Of a DNA stretch of 64,000 bases, positions 47,719 through 58,834 are shown piece after piece. Positions within the stretch are counted from its first letter, which is position 1, and each line of letters opens with the position of its first letter. The DNA lies in the NCBI GenBank assembly GCA_963693305.1, contig OY855903.1, positions 23,574,255-23,638,254 on the forward strand, in the 5' to 3' direction. The notes under the pieces are model-generated. The model was not told where the DNA came from, ran no database searches, and was given only the letters and a program-made list of their open reading frames with translations. A program made the position numbers and the translations under genes. The DNA comes from Meandrina meandrites (taxonomy: Eukaryota > Cnidaria > Anthozoa > Scleractinia > Meandrinidae).

Positions 47719-49523
47719 ATGTCGTTTAAATTCAGTAAAAAGGCTGTGGTAACAGGTGTAAGCGCGGTAGAGGCAGATAAACTCTTGGTGTACGCTCAAA
47801 CTGTAAAGAAAATCTCGTCCGGAAATGGCTGTTCCTTGGAAGGGAACATTTTCTGTGTGGATGTTGGAGCGGCGGCGCTAAAGAAACAATCGAAAAAAGA
47901 GCGATGGTGGTTAGAGGAAGAAGTGGAAAATGCGAAAATAACTCCTGGAACAGTTATTACCGTGAATGGCAAAGAGAGATACGTTAAAACAGAGGTATGT
48001 TATAGAATATGAAACCTAATACAGCGCTGCTTCAGACCGCATCCTTAACGTAGCCACCTCAGTACGTAAAAGACGAAAAAACAATACTCTCGCAAAATAC
48101 AGTGACAATGGTTAGTAAAGGTAAAGTCTGCGTCCAGGACTAGTGGCCGGTAGTGTTAAGCGAGTAGAAAAATTTCTACTTCCCCTGGATTGGGTGCTTG
48201 TCCATCGCTGGTTTTACTCCCCACCCCCTCCCCAAGCGTTTTATTTGTCGGTACACATTTATGCACCTGGGTGGAGACGGGCACCGTGAGAGTAAAGCGT
48301 CTTCATGAAGAACGCAACACAATGACACGATGACCTCGGCCAGAACTGGAACCTGAACCACTCGATCTGGTTGCCTCCTGGATATCGCGCTATAGTCCGT
48401 GCCTCCCCAAGCCCGGTTACCGAGATCTCGGTTTCTACCACCAAGATCTCGGTAACCGGGATGAAAATTTTCCCATATGAACACTCCAGCCTGGTTACCG
48501 GGACGAACATTTTTTTGACAAATCTTTGCTTACGAAACTGGGTGGCCAAAATGGCATAATTTTGCCGTGTATGCATTTCCATTTCAAAAGTATTCGAATT
48601 AGCTTTATTAGTAAAGTTACAAGAGTCGACAAAGCTATGATAGTCGCGAACGATACTTGTTTATGTGACGCCATTTTGGTTTTGTGTCTTGAATTTCATT
48701 GCGGTCACCGGGCTGAAATTTCCCATATGAACAGTCGACAAAATTCCCCCCCGGTAACCGAGCCAGCCCGGTTACCGGGGTCAAATGAAGAGGCCCTTAG
48801 CTACAGAAATAAAAAAGATTAGTCTAGCAACCTACATCACTTTAGCAGCTCTCGTAACCTTGTAATTCCACTAGTCCTCTTGTGTAGCAGTTGCTATTGT
48901 TTTGGGGACTAGAGCTATGGTTTCTGTTGTTTGTTCTCTCAAGGTGTAGCGAGCCGTTCATGTGAGACCTTGCCAGAGTTGCTACCCTAACCCGACTAAC
49001 TTTTTTAAACATAATTCATTTTGATTCAATCCTCTTTTTTGTCTTTTGCTAGGCAGAAAATGTCGATCACCTGAGACTTATCACTCCGCAAGCGTATCAA
49101 CTATTCTGCCCGGCATTTGGCTCCATTTCAGACAACGAGGTTTTCCAGACAGCTTATCCTAGTGCCTCAATTGATCAAACGCGCCGTCTTGTCTGTGCGG
49201 AGCAACCAACGCCTAACATACATTGGGTGATGTGCAAAAATGTCGTGTTATGTTATAACCAAACCACAGGCAGAAAAGAGGTTACTGTTGTAGCTGTTGA
49301 CATTGTCCAGATGAAACAGGCTGGGCGTTTAGTCTCCACTTCGGTTCAACAGACTGTCACGGCTAAGCTCAATTGCAAAACATTCTTGTCGAAAGTGGGC
49401 CCTCATAATCCCGGCCCTGTTACTTTTAGCTCGGCGCTCGCTCTGGTAAAGATGGTGGATGAGGATGTGCCTGCACCCCAGCCTCGATCGTGGGCAGAAA
49501 TTGAAACTTTGCTTGCTTGTTAA
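47719..49523 (+). CDS. Unrecognised two-exon gene, 248-residue protein
   Basis: I do not recognise this protein. Exons 47719-47994 (92 codons) and 49053-49523 (156 codons and stop) join in phase 0 at GAG|GTATGT and TTTGCTAG|GCA. Both exons lack stops and have more balanced GC than their flanks. The start at 47719 follows an acceptor-like TTCTTCGCAG at 47713, so an untranslated first exon upstream is likely. No signal peptide or membrane segment is seen; the protein looks soluble, with a lysine-rich stretch (KKQSKKERWW) and beta-prone segments (TPGTVITVNGKERYV, KEVTVVAVDIVQMK). The second exon has seven cysteines. A candidate ATTAAA signal is at 49612-49617. It is convergent with ZNFX1. It may be a lineage-restricted gene. 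That it is a real gene is fairly likely; its function is unknown. Confidence 0.7.
48128..48403 (-). mobile_element. tRNA-derived SINE, copy 4
   Basis: In the intron of the gene at 47719, tail blocks TTAAGCGAGTAGAAAAATTT and TTGGGTGCTTGTCCATCGCT, a C-rich middle, and a degenerate head near 48355-48403 match the minus-strand copy at 41316. The head is more decayed. Confidence 0.65.
48404..48800. mobile_element. Foldback element rich in GGTTACC motifs
   Basis: Five clear copies and one degenerate copy of CCGGTTACCGGG or its close variants (about 48411, 48448, 48491, 48703, 48750, 48768) lie in inverted arrangement, with TTTCCCATATGAACA in both halves. It directly abuts the SINE head at 48403. 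It is in the intron of the gene at 47719. Confidence 0.6.
48857..48970 (+). repeat. Dispersed repeat family B, copy 2
   Basis: TGTAGCAGTTGCTATTGTTT, TTCTGTTGT, TTGTTCTCTCAAGGTGTAG and GTTCATGT match in order the segment at 30943-31065. Confidence 0.6.
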
Positions 49524-49970
49524 TAAGTTTATTTGTGATTTGAGGAAAAGACATTCCCTTTGACTACAGGACGATGTAGTTTGAATTAAGGTCGAGGACG
49601 AAGTGTATTTTATTAAATTAACTAGAATTTGATTATAATCATTTTGAATTGTGAGAAAACGTACAATCGTTTTTTATTATCGATGTATTCTTGTTAAGAG
49701 GGTTTGCATTTTCCATTTCACCGGTGTTCACTTCTTTTTAATTTTTTATTTTATATTGTGCATAATTTATTTTACGGCAACGAAACATGTTAACTTAAAA
49801 AACAAAATTGAAATTCAGTCTCAGTAAATTGGACATAATTAAAATGAGATCGCACTTGACAGAACTTTCAAGTCAATGTATTTCCTGCGCATCTGTCCGT
49901 CCGTCAGTCAGTCAGTCGGTCGGTCAGTTAAGTATTAACTTTATACCGTATATGAAGGAACTGGAAGATC

Positions 49971-49988
49971 CCCCCCCCCCCCCCCCCC
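49971..49988. repeat. Poly-C tract
   Basis: An uninterrupted run of about 18 C. Confidence 0.95.
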
Positions 49989-50008
49989 TAGACTTTATTA
50001 CCACATGG

Positions 50009-50153
50009 AAAAGATCGTAGACTACGAGCAGCCCCTATTTTTGCAGTCCGTCGAGCGTGAAAAGAAAAAAAAATTTCGCGCGGTCATTTTTTTTTCGCTT
50101 CACGCTCGACGGACTGCGAAAAAATAGGGGCTGCTCGTAGTCTATAAAGATCG
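50009..50153. mobile_element. Palindromic miniature element, Mutator- or hAT-like
   Basis: The 127-base element 50018-50144 is an almost perfect palindrome: ends TAGACTACGAGCAGCCCCTA and complement, with inner CAGTCCGTCGAGCGTGAA and complement. It is flanked by AAAAGATCG (50009-50017) and TAAAGATCG (50145-50153), a 9-bp target duplication with one mismatch or an exact 8-bp one. Nine bases suggests Mutator-like, eight hAT-like. Confidence 0.75.
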
Positions 50154-51310
50154 TGCTAGGTGGCAAAAGAATGTGCCTATGACTCTTTGGAAGGCCATCT
50201 TTCAGTTACTTTCTACTACTGGGTTATAATGATAACAATTGCAGTTCGTCTACACAGCATGGTGTGTCATTTTGGCTTCGTAGTAAAATGGCAACTCGCG
50301 GAGTTCTAGCTTCGTGTGCAGACCGTGTGAGGTCTTTAGCCCTCCTCTCTCCCCTTCCCCAGCACACAGACTGAGAGATGTTTCGATGGTGTTGACTAAA
50401 CTGTTACCTTCTGAACACGTTGTTTAATTGGTCGATGCCATATTTTTTTCAAACTAACGTTAAAAATTAAGAGTCCTGTGAGCAAATGAGACAAATCTCT
50501 CCAGTTTCTTTTGACACGTGATTTTATTTTACCTCAAAAACATTGCTAAATTTGATCAACACAAGAACTAGAAGACACAAATACGCATTTTTTTAGCCAT
50601 TCCAACAAGTTACCATCGGTTAAGATGTCCAGTCATGGTCACAGGCTAAGGGAATTGTGTTAGTTTGAATCTAACCTTCTCATAATCTTCAATTAACAAA
50701 AAATAATATTTCCTTCGGAATCAGTCACGTTACGGCTTGTCCATCTCGCAGAAATAAAACATTTTCTGTAAATGGGTAAAACTGCATGGGAAAACCATGA
50801 CTGATATTAAAATGTTCTACCTGATTTTCTGTTTTCAAATTCACGAACAACCAAAAACTGTTACTAAAGTGCAGTGTAGAGAAGGCATCATGCTATATAC
50901 AAATTGACTCCAGACTTTTCAAGAGCTTGTAAAACTTAATAATCAGCGAAATTTTTAGCTTTTTGCGTGTAACATTGAAAGCAATATTAGCGTTCAAATA
51001 CTACAAAATGTCTGCTTGGCAAAAGCGCTAATGAGTCCAAACATTTTTTGAACAATTTTAAGTTTTCAAACACGCGTCACGGAAAAAGTGTTTAATACAT
51101 GGGGCTCAAATTTCTTACAAAAGTTAAACGTGTCATGTTCTTTCACTACTCAGTAGAATTGATATTTTTGTAGCTCGAACAGAAACTGAAACGCTTATGC
51201 TAATGAAGCAATTATTGTAAACAAAGATTCCCCTATAGCAAGATCAATGATTTCTGATATACGTCTTAGTCTAAGGTTTTTTTCTTTAAAATGGGAGGTT
51301 TGCTTAGCAC

Positions 51311-51713
51311 TTAAAGGGACACTGTCACGGACATTTTTTGGCTTTTTCAGTGAAACGGCACCAAAATTACGACTAAGTACTTTCAACCATGCAGGATCAG
51401 ATGCAGGAAATGCTCCTAGAACGTAAAGGGAAGGATATCTGGCAAATTGTTTAAAGAAGAGGGTGACCGTAAATAGTTTTCATCATTTTTTCCAAACCAC
51501 AAGGACAGAACTTGAAAAAGTCAGGCTGACTTTTTCAAGTTGAGATCTAAAGCTCCCGGTGGTATCGCAGTGATATCACTTTATATTTACCTTCAGTACA
51601 CTGGTATAGTAATTTTAAGAAAACTTGACCACTGTTAATAGGTTTTCAATGGTGTAAACATGTTTTTGGGCTGTTAAATTTTTGAAGATATGCTCGTGAC
51701 AGTGCCCCTTTAA
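51311..51713. mobile_element. TTAA-flanked foldback element 3
   Basis: TTAA at 51311-51314 and 51710-51713 bracket a 395-base element with ends AGGGACACTGTCACG and CGTGACAGTGCCCCT. A short inner palindrome, ACTTGAAAAAGTCAG / CTGACTTTTTCAAGT, lies near 51525. No coding content. Confidence 0.85.
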
Positions 51714-51787
51714 GGAGCTAGCTTCATTCGTGCTTAGCAACCTCCCGCGTGCTGGTGTGCATCCATCCTTCCTAACTACTGTAGATT

Positions 51788-54700
51788 TCATTCAAACTGC
51801 AGCCGTCTCAACTTATTAGGATCGTAGTTGTGCAGGTTTGTTTGGTTGGACCAAGCACCATAATTTGCCACGTCCATTTCTGTTGCAAACTAAAAAGAAA
51901 TCAAATAGCAATTTACATACATAAAAAGAGAACTGCTTGGTACAGCTCACTTTGTTTTTAGTTAAAGGGGACCGGGAACAATTCAAACGCTCATCAAGTG
52001 AATTGATACGCTAATAGAATTGATAATCTTCATCAACTTTGTTTGTTTGAATGAGAAGTGGGCTTATCAAAGCTTGGTATAAAAGGAGAACTCGAGTTAC
52101 TCCGTCTTCGCAAGAACACTCCCAGACTTGGCTAGTTTACCGCGGTTTCCTCTTCGATCAAATACTTTAAAACGCCAATATTTGGGGAAAACCTTTTGAG
52201 AATAAAAGAGTCTTTCGCGTCTTGAAGTAGGAGGGGTGCCCTTTTTCCATTTCCAAACCGTCCACACGTATCACCGTAGTAGAGGAATGGCTAAATCATT
52301 GGTACTTATTCGATAAAAAACACATTTCCAGCCCGCAAACGGTTTCTGTTGTCAATAACCGGTAAACATACCATATTTCCTTGAGCCAGATGGTAACGCT
52401 TCCCGCCAATTATCTCACCGCACTCTGGGCACGATCTCTGTTCCACAGGTCTACCACACTCGCCTATGGCATAGATATGTCCATTTGGACACTTGTACCA
52501 GTGGCCTTGAGAGAAATTCATCGCCTTAACAATCATGACACGTTGTTCGGGAGTCACACCTTCGAAACCACACTTTCTCCGGATTTGGTCTATGGTGGTT
52601 TCAATGTCATCTGCATCTTGCTTGCTGAGTTCGCTGCCTGCATCCAGCTGATTCCCTTGCCTTGCTAACCATTCTTCGTTGTCAAATGTGATAGGAATGG
52701 AACGTTTCTTGATCTCACACTGAACCACACGAATCTTCAGTAGAAGACCAACACAGACGACTTCATCTCTTATGTCTGTTAGCCTCTGAAGGGAGATTTG
52801 AAACTTCATCAGGTCTTGCTCTAGATGGTTCAGCTTTTCGTGAACTTCTGTTGCTGCTTTGAGGTACATCTGGTCAAGAGCACTCTGGCTTGTACTGGAT
52901 GGTGTCAGTACTCCATGGCAAGTATTTCTTAGCAGGTCGGTCTTTATGTTTTCTCGCACCTTGTATATTTTCTTCAGCAGCTTTATCTGGTTCTTAATTG
53001 TGTTGAGCTCCGTCATGGTTTTCCTCTGCTGCAACCAACTCCATAAAATTTCGTAGCTCGCGGTGCCCAAGTCAGTGTGTTTGTGCTCTTCATACTGCTC
53101 ATTCTCGTAGTCACTTTCGGAATCGGTCTCAGACAATGCCTTCCTTAACCGAACATCAGGATATTTTCGTGCAAGAGAGTGAGTTTTCCCTTTCAATCTT
53201 TTTGTCAATTCTTGATATTGTCGTTCCTCTTCGATTAGTCGTTTTTTCACTAATTCGACGTCTGTTAACTTTTCTTTCACAATGTCAGCATACCGGTAGC
53301 TAATTCGGATGGGCGTCTTACACTTCGGGCATTCCTTCAACTTGACATTGTCGTTTTCGCCATCTTTGTCCATCCAGTAGTCCAGTGCTGTAACCTCAAA
53401 CACGTGTCCACAGTCCAATAGCTCAATAAACCTCGCATCTTTTTCCTCTTCAGTTCCAAAGAACACCTCGGTAACCTTGTCTTTCTGACAAATTCTGCAC
53501 AGCTTGGGGCACGGTTCACCGCACAGACCGATACATGGGTGGTTGAAACTGCACAAGCTCGAGCCAATTAGCAGTCTCTTCTTGCATGGCTCGTTACATC
53601 GAGGACGGTTGCATTTTTCACCACAAAGCCTCGTGCACTTGAAATGTGGGCAAATCCAGGAACATCTTTCCTACAAAATAAGTAATAAACTGACAATCAT
53701 TATGGGGCTTTGGCATCATATACCCATACAGCTTTTACCCATTTTAGAATACGGGGATATTTTTTACATTTTTGACAGTTCAGCAAATACGCTTGTTTTG
53801 AAACACGAGTAAGAGAAGTTAAATATCAAGTTCATGAAACAGAAACGAAACATTACAGGCAGCCTACTTTTCGAAAAGCGAAATGAAAAGATATCACGAG
53901 GAAACGGCAAAATGGCTGAAAACGCGTGACGATGAGAAGTGGCCCTCGTGTTACACGCCGCGTGCCAATTTCGTTGTGTTTGTAGCATAGATATTGGACC
54001 TGAAATGAGATCATGAAATGAGCACCAGATATTAACCTTTGTTGTCAGGGTCCGTTTTTGCGTGCATTTATTGATATACTTACCCTGCATGGCGTGCAAG
54101 GCTCCATGCATTGTTTGGGACATCTGCTGTGGATGCATCGGTTCTCGCATTTCTCTGGACAAGGTGGGCAGTTTTTTGTGCAAGGCGCCTGGCATAGGTG
54201 AAGGCATACTCGTATTCTTTCACAGGCGGCTTTGCAAGGAACGTGCATTCTGCCTTGCTTGCATTCACTACAGTTTCCAACGCAGGGATGCTCACATTCC
54301 AAAATCGCACGACAAGGCTCTTCACATCGATAACTTTGCGACAGTTCCCAGCAAGGCTTTTCAATCTCATGACCACAATCAAATTCTCTCTTGATAATCT
54401 TCAGACACTGGAACGAGCTGCAGTCTTCCCAGCACTTTCCAGGGCAGAGATGACCACATGGCAGAAACTCCAAACACTTCATCTGACACTTGAATGTCTC
54501 CACGGGCATTCCGCATGGTACAATCTGCTTGTGTCCGCATGCCGGGATCTCCTTTTCTATTTCTACAGGGCACCCAGGGCAATCTTGGCCAAAGTGGCAC
54601 TTTCTGTTGCATCTGCTTTCGTGCTCCGAGCACAGTTCCATGGGGCAGTCCTTTTGGCACTTGTACAACGCATGATCACTGTCATCAGTATGACACACTC

Positions 54701-57700
54701 TTTCACAAACGTGACCGCAAGGAAGGCGAAATGCACATGGCAAGATACAACCTCCTTCTGGTGCTTTCTTGAAGTCGTCTGCAACCTTGGCATAGATTAT
54801 TCGCTCTGGGTGGTTGCTGCAGACTAACTTCAGCGACTCTCCTATGGCGTTCTGTTGTTTCATGTCGTCCACAATAAGCTTCCACAATTCACTTTTGTCA
54901 GCCAACAGGGCAAAGTTACCAATGCAATAGAGACCCTTACGAGCTCGAGACAAGGCAACACAGACTCGATTTTTAACTGCCAAAAAGCCAATCTTCCTTT
55001 GGCGATTGGATCTTACCAGAGAGAGCAATATAATGTCGTTCTCTTCCCCTTGAAAGTTGTCCACAGCAGTGACTCTGACGCCTGCAAATTTGGCTTTGGG
55101 CATCGTCTTCTTCAGGGTTATAACCTGACCAGTGTACATAGTCAACACCGTTATCTGTTGAGGAGCGTACCCTTGCAAAATGAAGTATTCACACAGGGCT
55201 GCAATGTATTCTGCTTCGTGCTTGTTTGAGTGGCTCTTCAGTTTGTTATTTATTTCGCTTTCATCTTCAAGGAATCGATGATCGATAAAATAAATGTTCT
55301 TGGAGACACCACTGACATCTTCGTATTCATGCACAGATTCGTGGTCTTGAAGATCTTCATAGATAAACCGCATCAATCTCGCAATCTCGGGTCTCATTCG
55401 ATGCTGAGTGTTTAGCTGGTAACACCGCATACCGCTGTTCACCATTCTTTCAAACAGCGACACGTCAAGATTGTGCTCTCTCGCTAGAGTGTAGACAGTC
55501 GGGTTTGGTCTCAGCTGCTTGTGATCACCAATGAGAATCAAATGCTGTGTCCATTTAGTCAAAGATGTTATGATGTGAGCCTCCAGGACTTCAGCGGCTT
55601 CCTCGACAACGACTATTGTCGGTTTGATTTCTTCTAAGATAGCGCGATACTTTGCAGCACCAGTTGTGATCATTCCAATCACCACTGCTTCTCTCAGCGC
55701 TTGTAGCTCTTCATAGTCTCGAACCTCTGTGAAACGTTTACAGATGCTTTCATATTCTTCACTCTTTCTTGAAATCTCCTCTTGGCAGTTGAGCTGGAAA
55801 ATTCGGAGCCAAACCAAATAAAGCCTCCAACGGTCTTCAAAGGAAAGGCTCCAAACGTGCTGAACATTGGCAACCTGGGCTGGGTGGAGAGGGTGAAGCT
55901 TGGATTCTCCTCGTAGAACCTTTAAATGATCGTTGGACAGACCTGAGATTGTCGTTTTCCCTTGTGTAGCGTTGTCCTGTCCTTCTAAGAGTTGAAACTG
56001 GTTCTCACCTCTATTAACTATGTTCTCACCAAGTAAGCGTCGGTTTTCAATAATGTCAGCATCTTTGTCTACTTCGATGCTTTCTTCAGTGCCTTCATTA
56101 GCATCATCGCTGGTTAACTCGTTTTCAACTCTCACTGATTCGGCAGGCATTTTCTTTGGAGAAGAACCCGCCGGACTGGAATTCGAATGCTTCAAACCGA
56201 GCCAACCTTGAATTACAGATTGTCCTTGTAACTTAAATGTGTTCTCTTCCGCTTTAAGCTGCTCAAGATGTCTCCAGTCAACCAAGTTCTGCAGTTCTCT
56301 GAGGGTAAGGATATTCCGCTTGCTGATCGCGAGTCTACGAGTTGCTCTCTCGATGGCGTCTTTACATTTGGCCATTTCTACTTTGATGCGACGCCTATTG
56401 TCTGAGGAAGTTGTGTACTCGTGCAGGTTGTATCTTTGGAGACTTTCCGAAGAACATCTTCCACCAACCCGTATTATTCCTGTCTGTTGGAACTTTAACA
56501 CTCCTTCCAAAAACTGATCCAGGGCGTGGTTTGTATAGCATACCATCAGCATCGCAGACTTCTTCTCCGCGTCCCACACATGTCTGTTGTCAAGAAGTGC
56601 CCTAACGATCTTTAAGCCAACGTACGTTTTACCTAAAAAGAGATAATTTCAAAAACAAACCAGTTTAAAATTAAAATCGACGAATTATATTTGTTCACTC
56701 ATGTCACACGAAAATAAATGCAATAACAAGGTGCAAAGTACTAGGGTAATCAGTTTTGACGGCTTTATTGTAATTGCATTTATTAATTTATATTGGATTC
56801 TGTGCGAGCTCGATTAGCTAAAACATCATGTTCTATTCAACAAAGTGAAGAATCTAAAGCGATGTTCACGCTTTGATAAAACATGGCTAGAATCTATTCT
56901 TATTATAAAATTTTACATGAAAAAACATTTTTTAAAAGCCACGAATAATCTCATGTAACACGATGGACTTGGGAAATGAATTCCCGTCGATCTGTATTCA
57001 AAAACGGTGTTGGCTAAAAACATCGTCCCTCATTACATAATTTTGCACACTTTGCCCTTCTGTATCCGCCTTTAAACGCGAACAAAGCCGTTGTGCAAAG
57101 ATGGATTGCATTCAACTAAGACAAGGAAGAATTGAAACTAAGTCAACGATACCTGTCCCTGGAGGACCTTGTATAACTGAAAACTCTTTCGTAAGGGCAC
57201 CTTTCAAGGACTCAAGCTGCGACTCGTTCAATTTAACACCATCAAAGTGGGGCCAAGTATGAAAATCACAAACGGACACTTTGTTTGCACCCTCTACGTC
57301 AGGCACTCCAAGGGTCTCTCCCAGGTCATACTGCACTTGTTTTCTCGACTTCTTGTCTCTAAGGTACTGAGGAAGCTTCACATCAGAGTTACAGTGGACC
57401 AGGTACTCTTGGAAAGGAAACGTTTCAGAGGTAACCTGCTTCAGTTGTTGTAGAATGGGTCGGTAGGCCTCAAAGTAGGCTGGTGACTCTACCATCACGT
57501 ACTTATCACGCGTCCTTTGCGTGGCTTCAAGATCCTCGACAAATCGAATGCCCAGTCGTCCCGACCTGAGATCTTCGGGTTTACGATTGGCCACCGTCGC
57601 AAACAGCATGATCTTAAAATTGTCCCTTGACAAGCAAAGGAACGATCCAAACAGCAAGCGCTTGGAATGCTCCCATGGGATCTTCCGGAGGCTTCTCATG

Positions 57701-58607
57701 TCAAGATGAATGCAGTGCACGATTCCGGCTGTTGTACAAACAGTATTCATAATCTCCACGTTCTCGTAAATGTACAAATTTTGAGATCGATCATTCTTGG
57801 GGGTCTTCTTGATGATCTCTTTGATTCCCTCGCGTAGCGGAGCGACAAAATCTTCACGAAGGAGACGAAACTGAACATCTAGATAGTCATTAAGGTCTTT
57901 GTATTTCTCCGTCTTCTCAGTCTTGTTTCGTCGTAGAAATGGTTTCTCCTCTGAGTGAATTTCTTTCTTGTTCGGATAAATGGAGATTTCCTTGAAGTCA
58001 TCTGGTGGGGGTGGCTCGACTTCTTGTCTTTTTGTTTCCTTCGGCGTCTGTGCCATTTTCCTTTTTTCTCCAATGAGCTCACGTCGTTCTGACAAAAGAA
58101 TTTCCACTTCTTTTCTAAACTCCTCAACTCCTTTCACACTAATGTTTTTAAGAATTCGACCAAAATGGTCGATAGGTATGTCCGTCGAGAATGAGCGAGG
58201 AAATCTAACAAGCCATTCTTTAAAGAAAGTCATCAAGCATTCCACGAGTACACTGAATTGAGACTCAGACTCCATTTCTTCTTGTATCATTGGGAGATTT
58301 AAGATGTACTTTGGCAAATGGGTGCGCATAAAGGCAGATCCTTTGCAAATCGACATCACATCAATCAGATTCTGCGCCATCTGGGTGTGGCACATCTTGC
58401 CTAAGATTTCTACAAGCAGTGTCATCCAATCTTCCTTTATTTTCTCAGCGTTTACTAACATTTCAAAACTTTCACGGTACTGAAGAAGGCTCACAGCCAT
58501 CTCTGAAGGTTTTGTAGACTGCAGTTCTTGTAGTTTTCGATAACCAAGACGTGGGCCTCTTTGTCTGCGTATTTGTCGTTCTTGATGTTGCTCTCTACTA
58601 TGAACAC
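51788..58607 (-). CDS. ZNFX1: ZNFX1-type helicase with NFX1 zinc fingers, all but the N-terminus
   Basis: ZNFX1 is an Upf1-like SF1 helicase; in vertebrates it senses viral RNA and in nematodes it acts in small-RNA inheritance. Exons on the minus strand: 58607-57153, 56632-54084, 53670-52372 and 51889-51788, all GT-AG and in phase, giving 1800 visible residues (human total 1918). In order: ARM-like N-terminal part (GPRLGYRKLQELQSTKPSEM), LDVQFRLLREDFVAPLREGI, ESPAYFEAYRPIL, Walker A GPPGTG|KT (split by an intron), VCYTNHALDQFLEG, motif II VVVEEAAEV, GDHKQLRP, QHRMRPEIA, DNFQGEENDIILLSLVRSNR and VALSRARKG. Then come cysteine-rich NFX1-type fingers (such as LPCGHLCPGKCWEDC), a coiled-coil-prone region and a C-terminal RZ-type finger with HWYKCPNGH and CPECGEIIGG. 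The last exon (EMDVANYGAWSN...) fits the family end better than reading through the intron to a stop at 52306. At least one upstream exon is missing. Confidence 0.95.
51890..52371 (-). other. Last ZNFX1 intron (possible retained-intron form)
   Basis: The donor ATG|GTATGT at 52371 and acceptor TTTTTAG at 51890 are both good. If the intron were kept, the protein would end 22 residues after the junction at a TAA at 52306 and lose the conserved last 33 residues. Confidence 0.8.
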
Positions 58608-58834
58608 CTTAGAGGTAAATAGAGACCATAGTCTACAATAAGTAAAAGCGTTTGTTGCTATGAAATAGTTACTTTTCAGGGTATCATTTTACGGTTTTTC
58701 CGCTAGGACAGATACATCAAATTTGAGGTCATTTACTTATCAAAAACTTTTTTTGTCATTAAAGAGAATACTCAGAATTGAAACTCGGATCTGCTGCTTA
58801 AGCAGTCCAGTTGCATATATAGATGCCCTGCTAG

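Larger units (their letters stand above)
49524..51787. other. Spacer between convergent orphan gene and ZNFX1
   Basis: This holds 3' untranslated sequence of both genes, a CAGT/CGGT repeat (49903-49930), a poly-C tract (49971-49988), a 127-base palindromic element (50018-50144) and a TTAA foldback element (51315-51709). No coding sequence is seen. Confidence 0.7.

Noticed and set aside
51962..51980. A sixth TTAA element starting TTAAAGGGGACCGGG
   Set aside because: I found no inverted partner end downstream; it may be a truncated copy or chance.
52306..52371. C-terminal 22 residues of ZNFX1 read through to the stop at 52306
   Set aside because: The sequence after the donor at 52371 does not resemble the family, while a downstream exon at 51889-51788 does and fits in phase.
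54198..54827. A 209-codon plus-strand open frame
   Set aside because: It lies opposite the cysteine-rich ZNFX1 exon, whose codon pattern leaves the opposite strand open; there is no independent sign of a gene.
58498..58500. ATG at 58500 as the ZNFX1 start
   Set aside because: The frame continues upstream into family-like sequence (GPRLGYRKLQELQ) up to an acceptor at 58607, so this methionine is internal.
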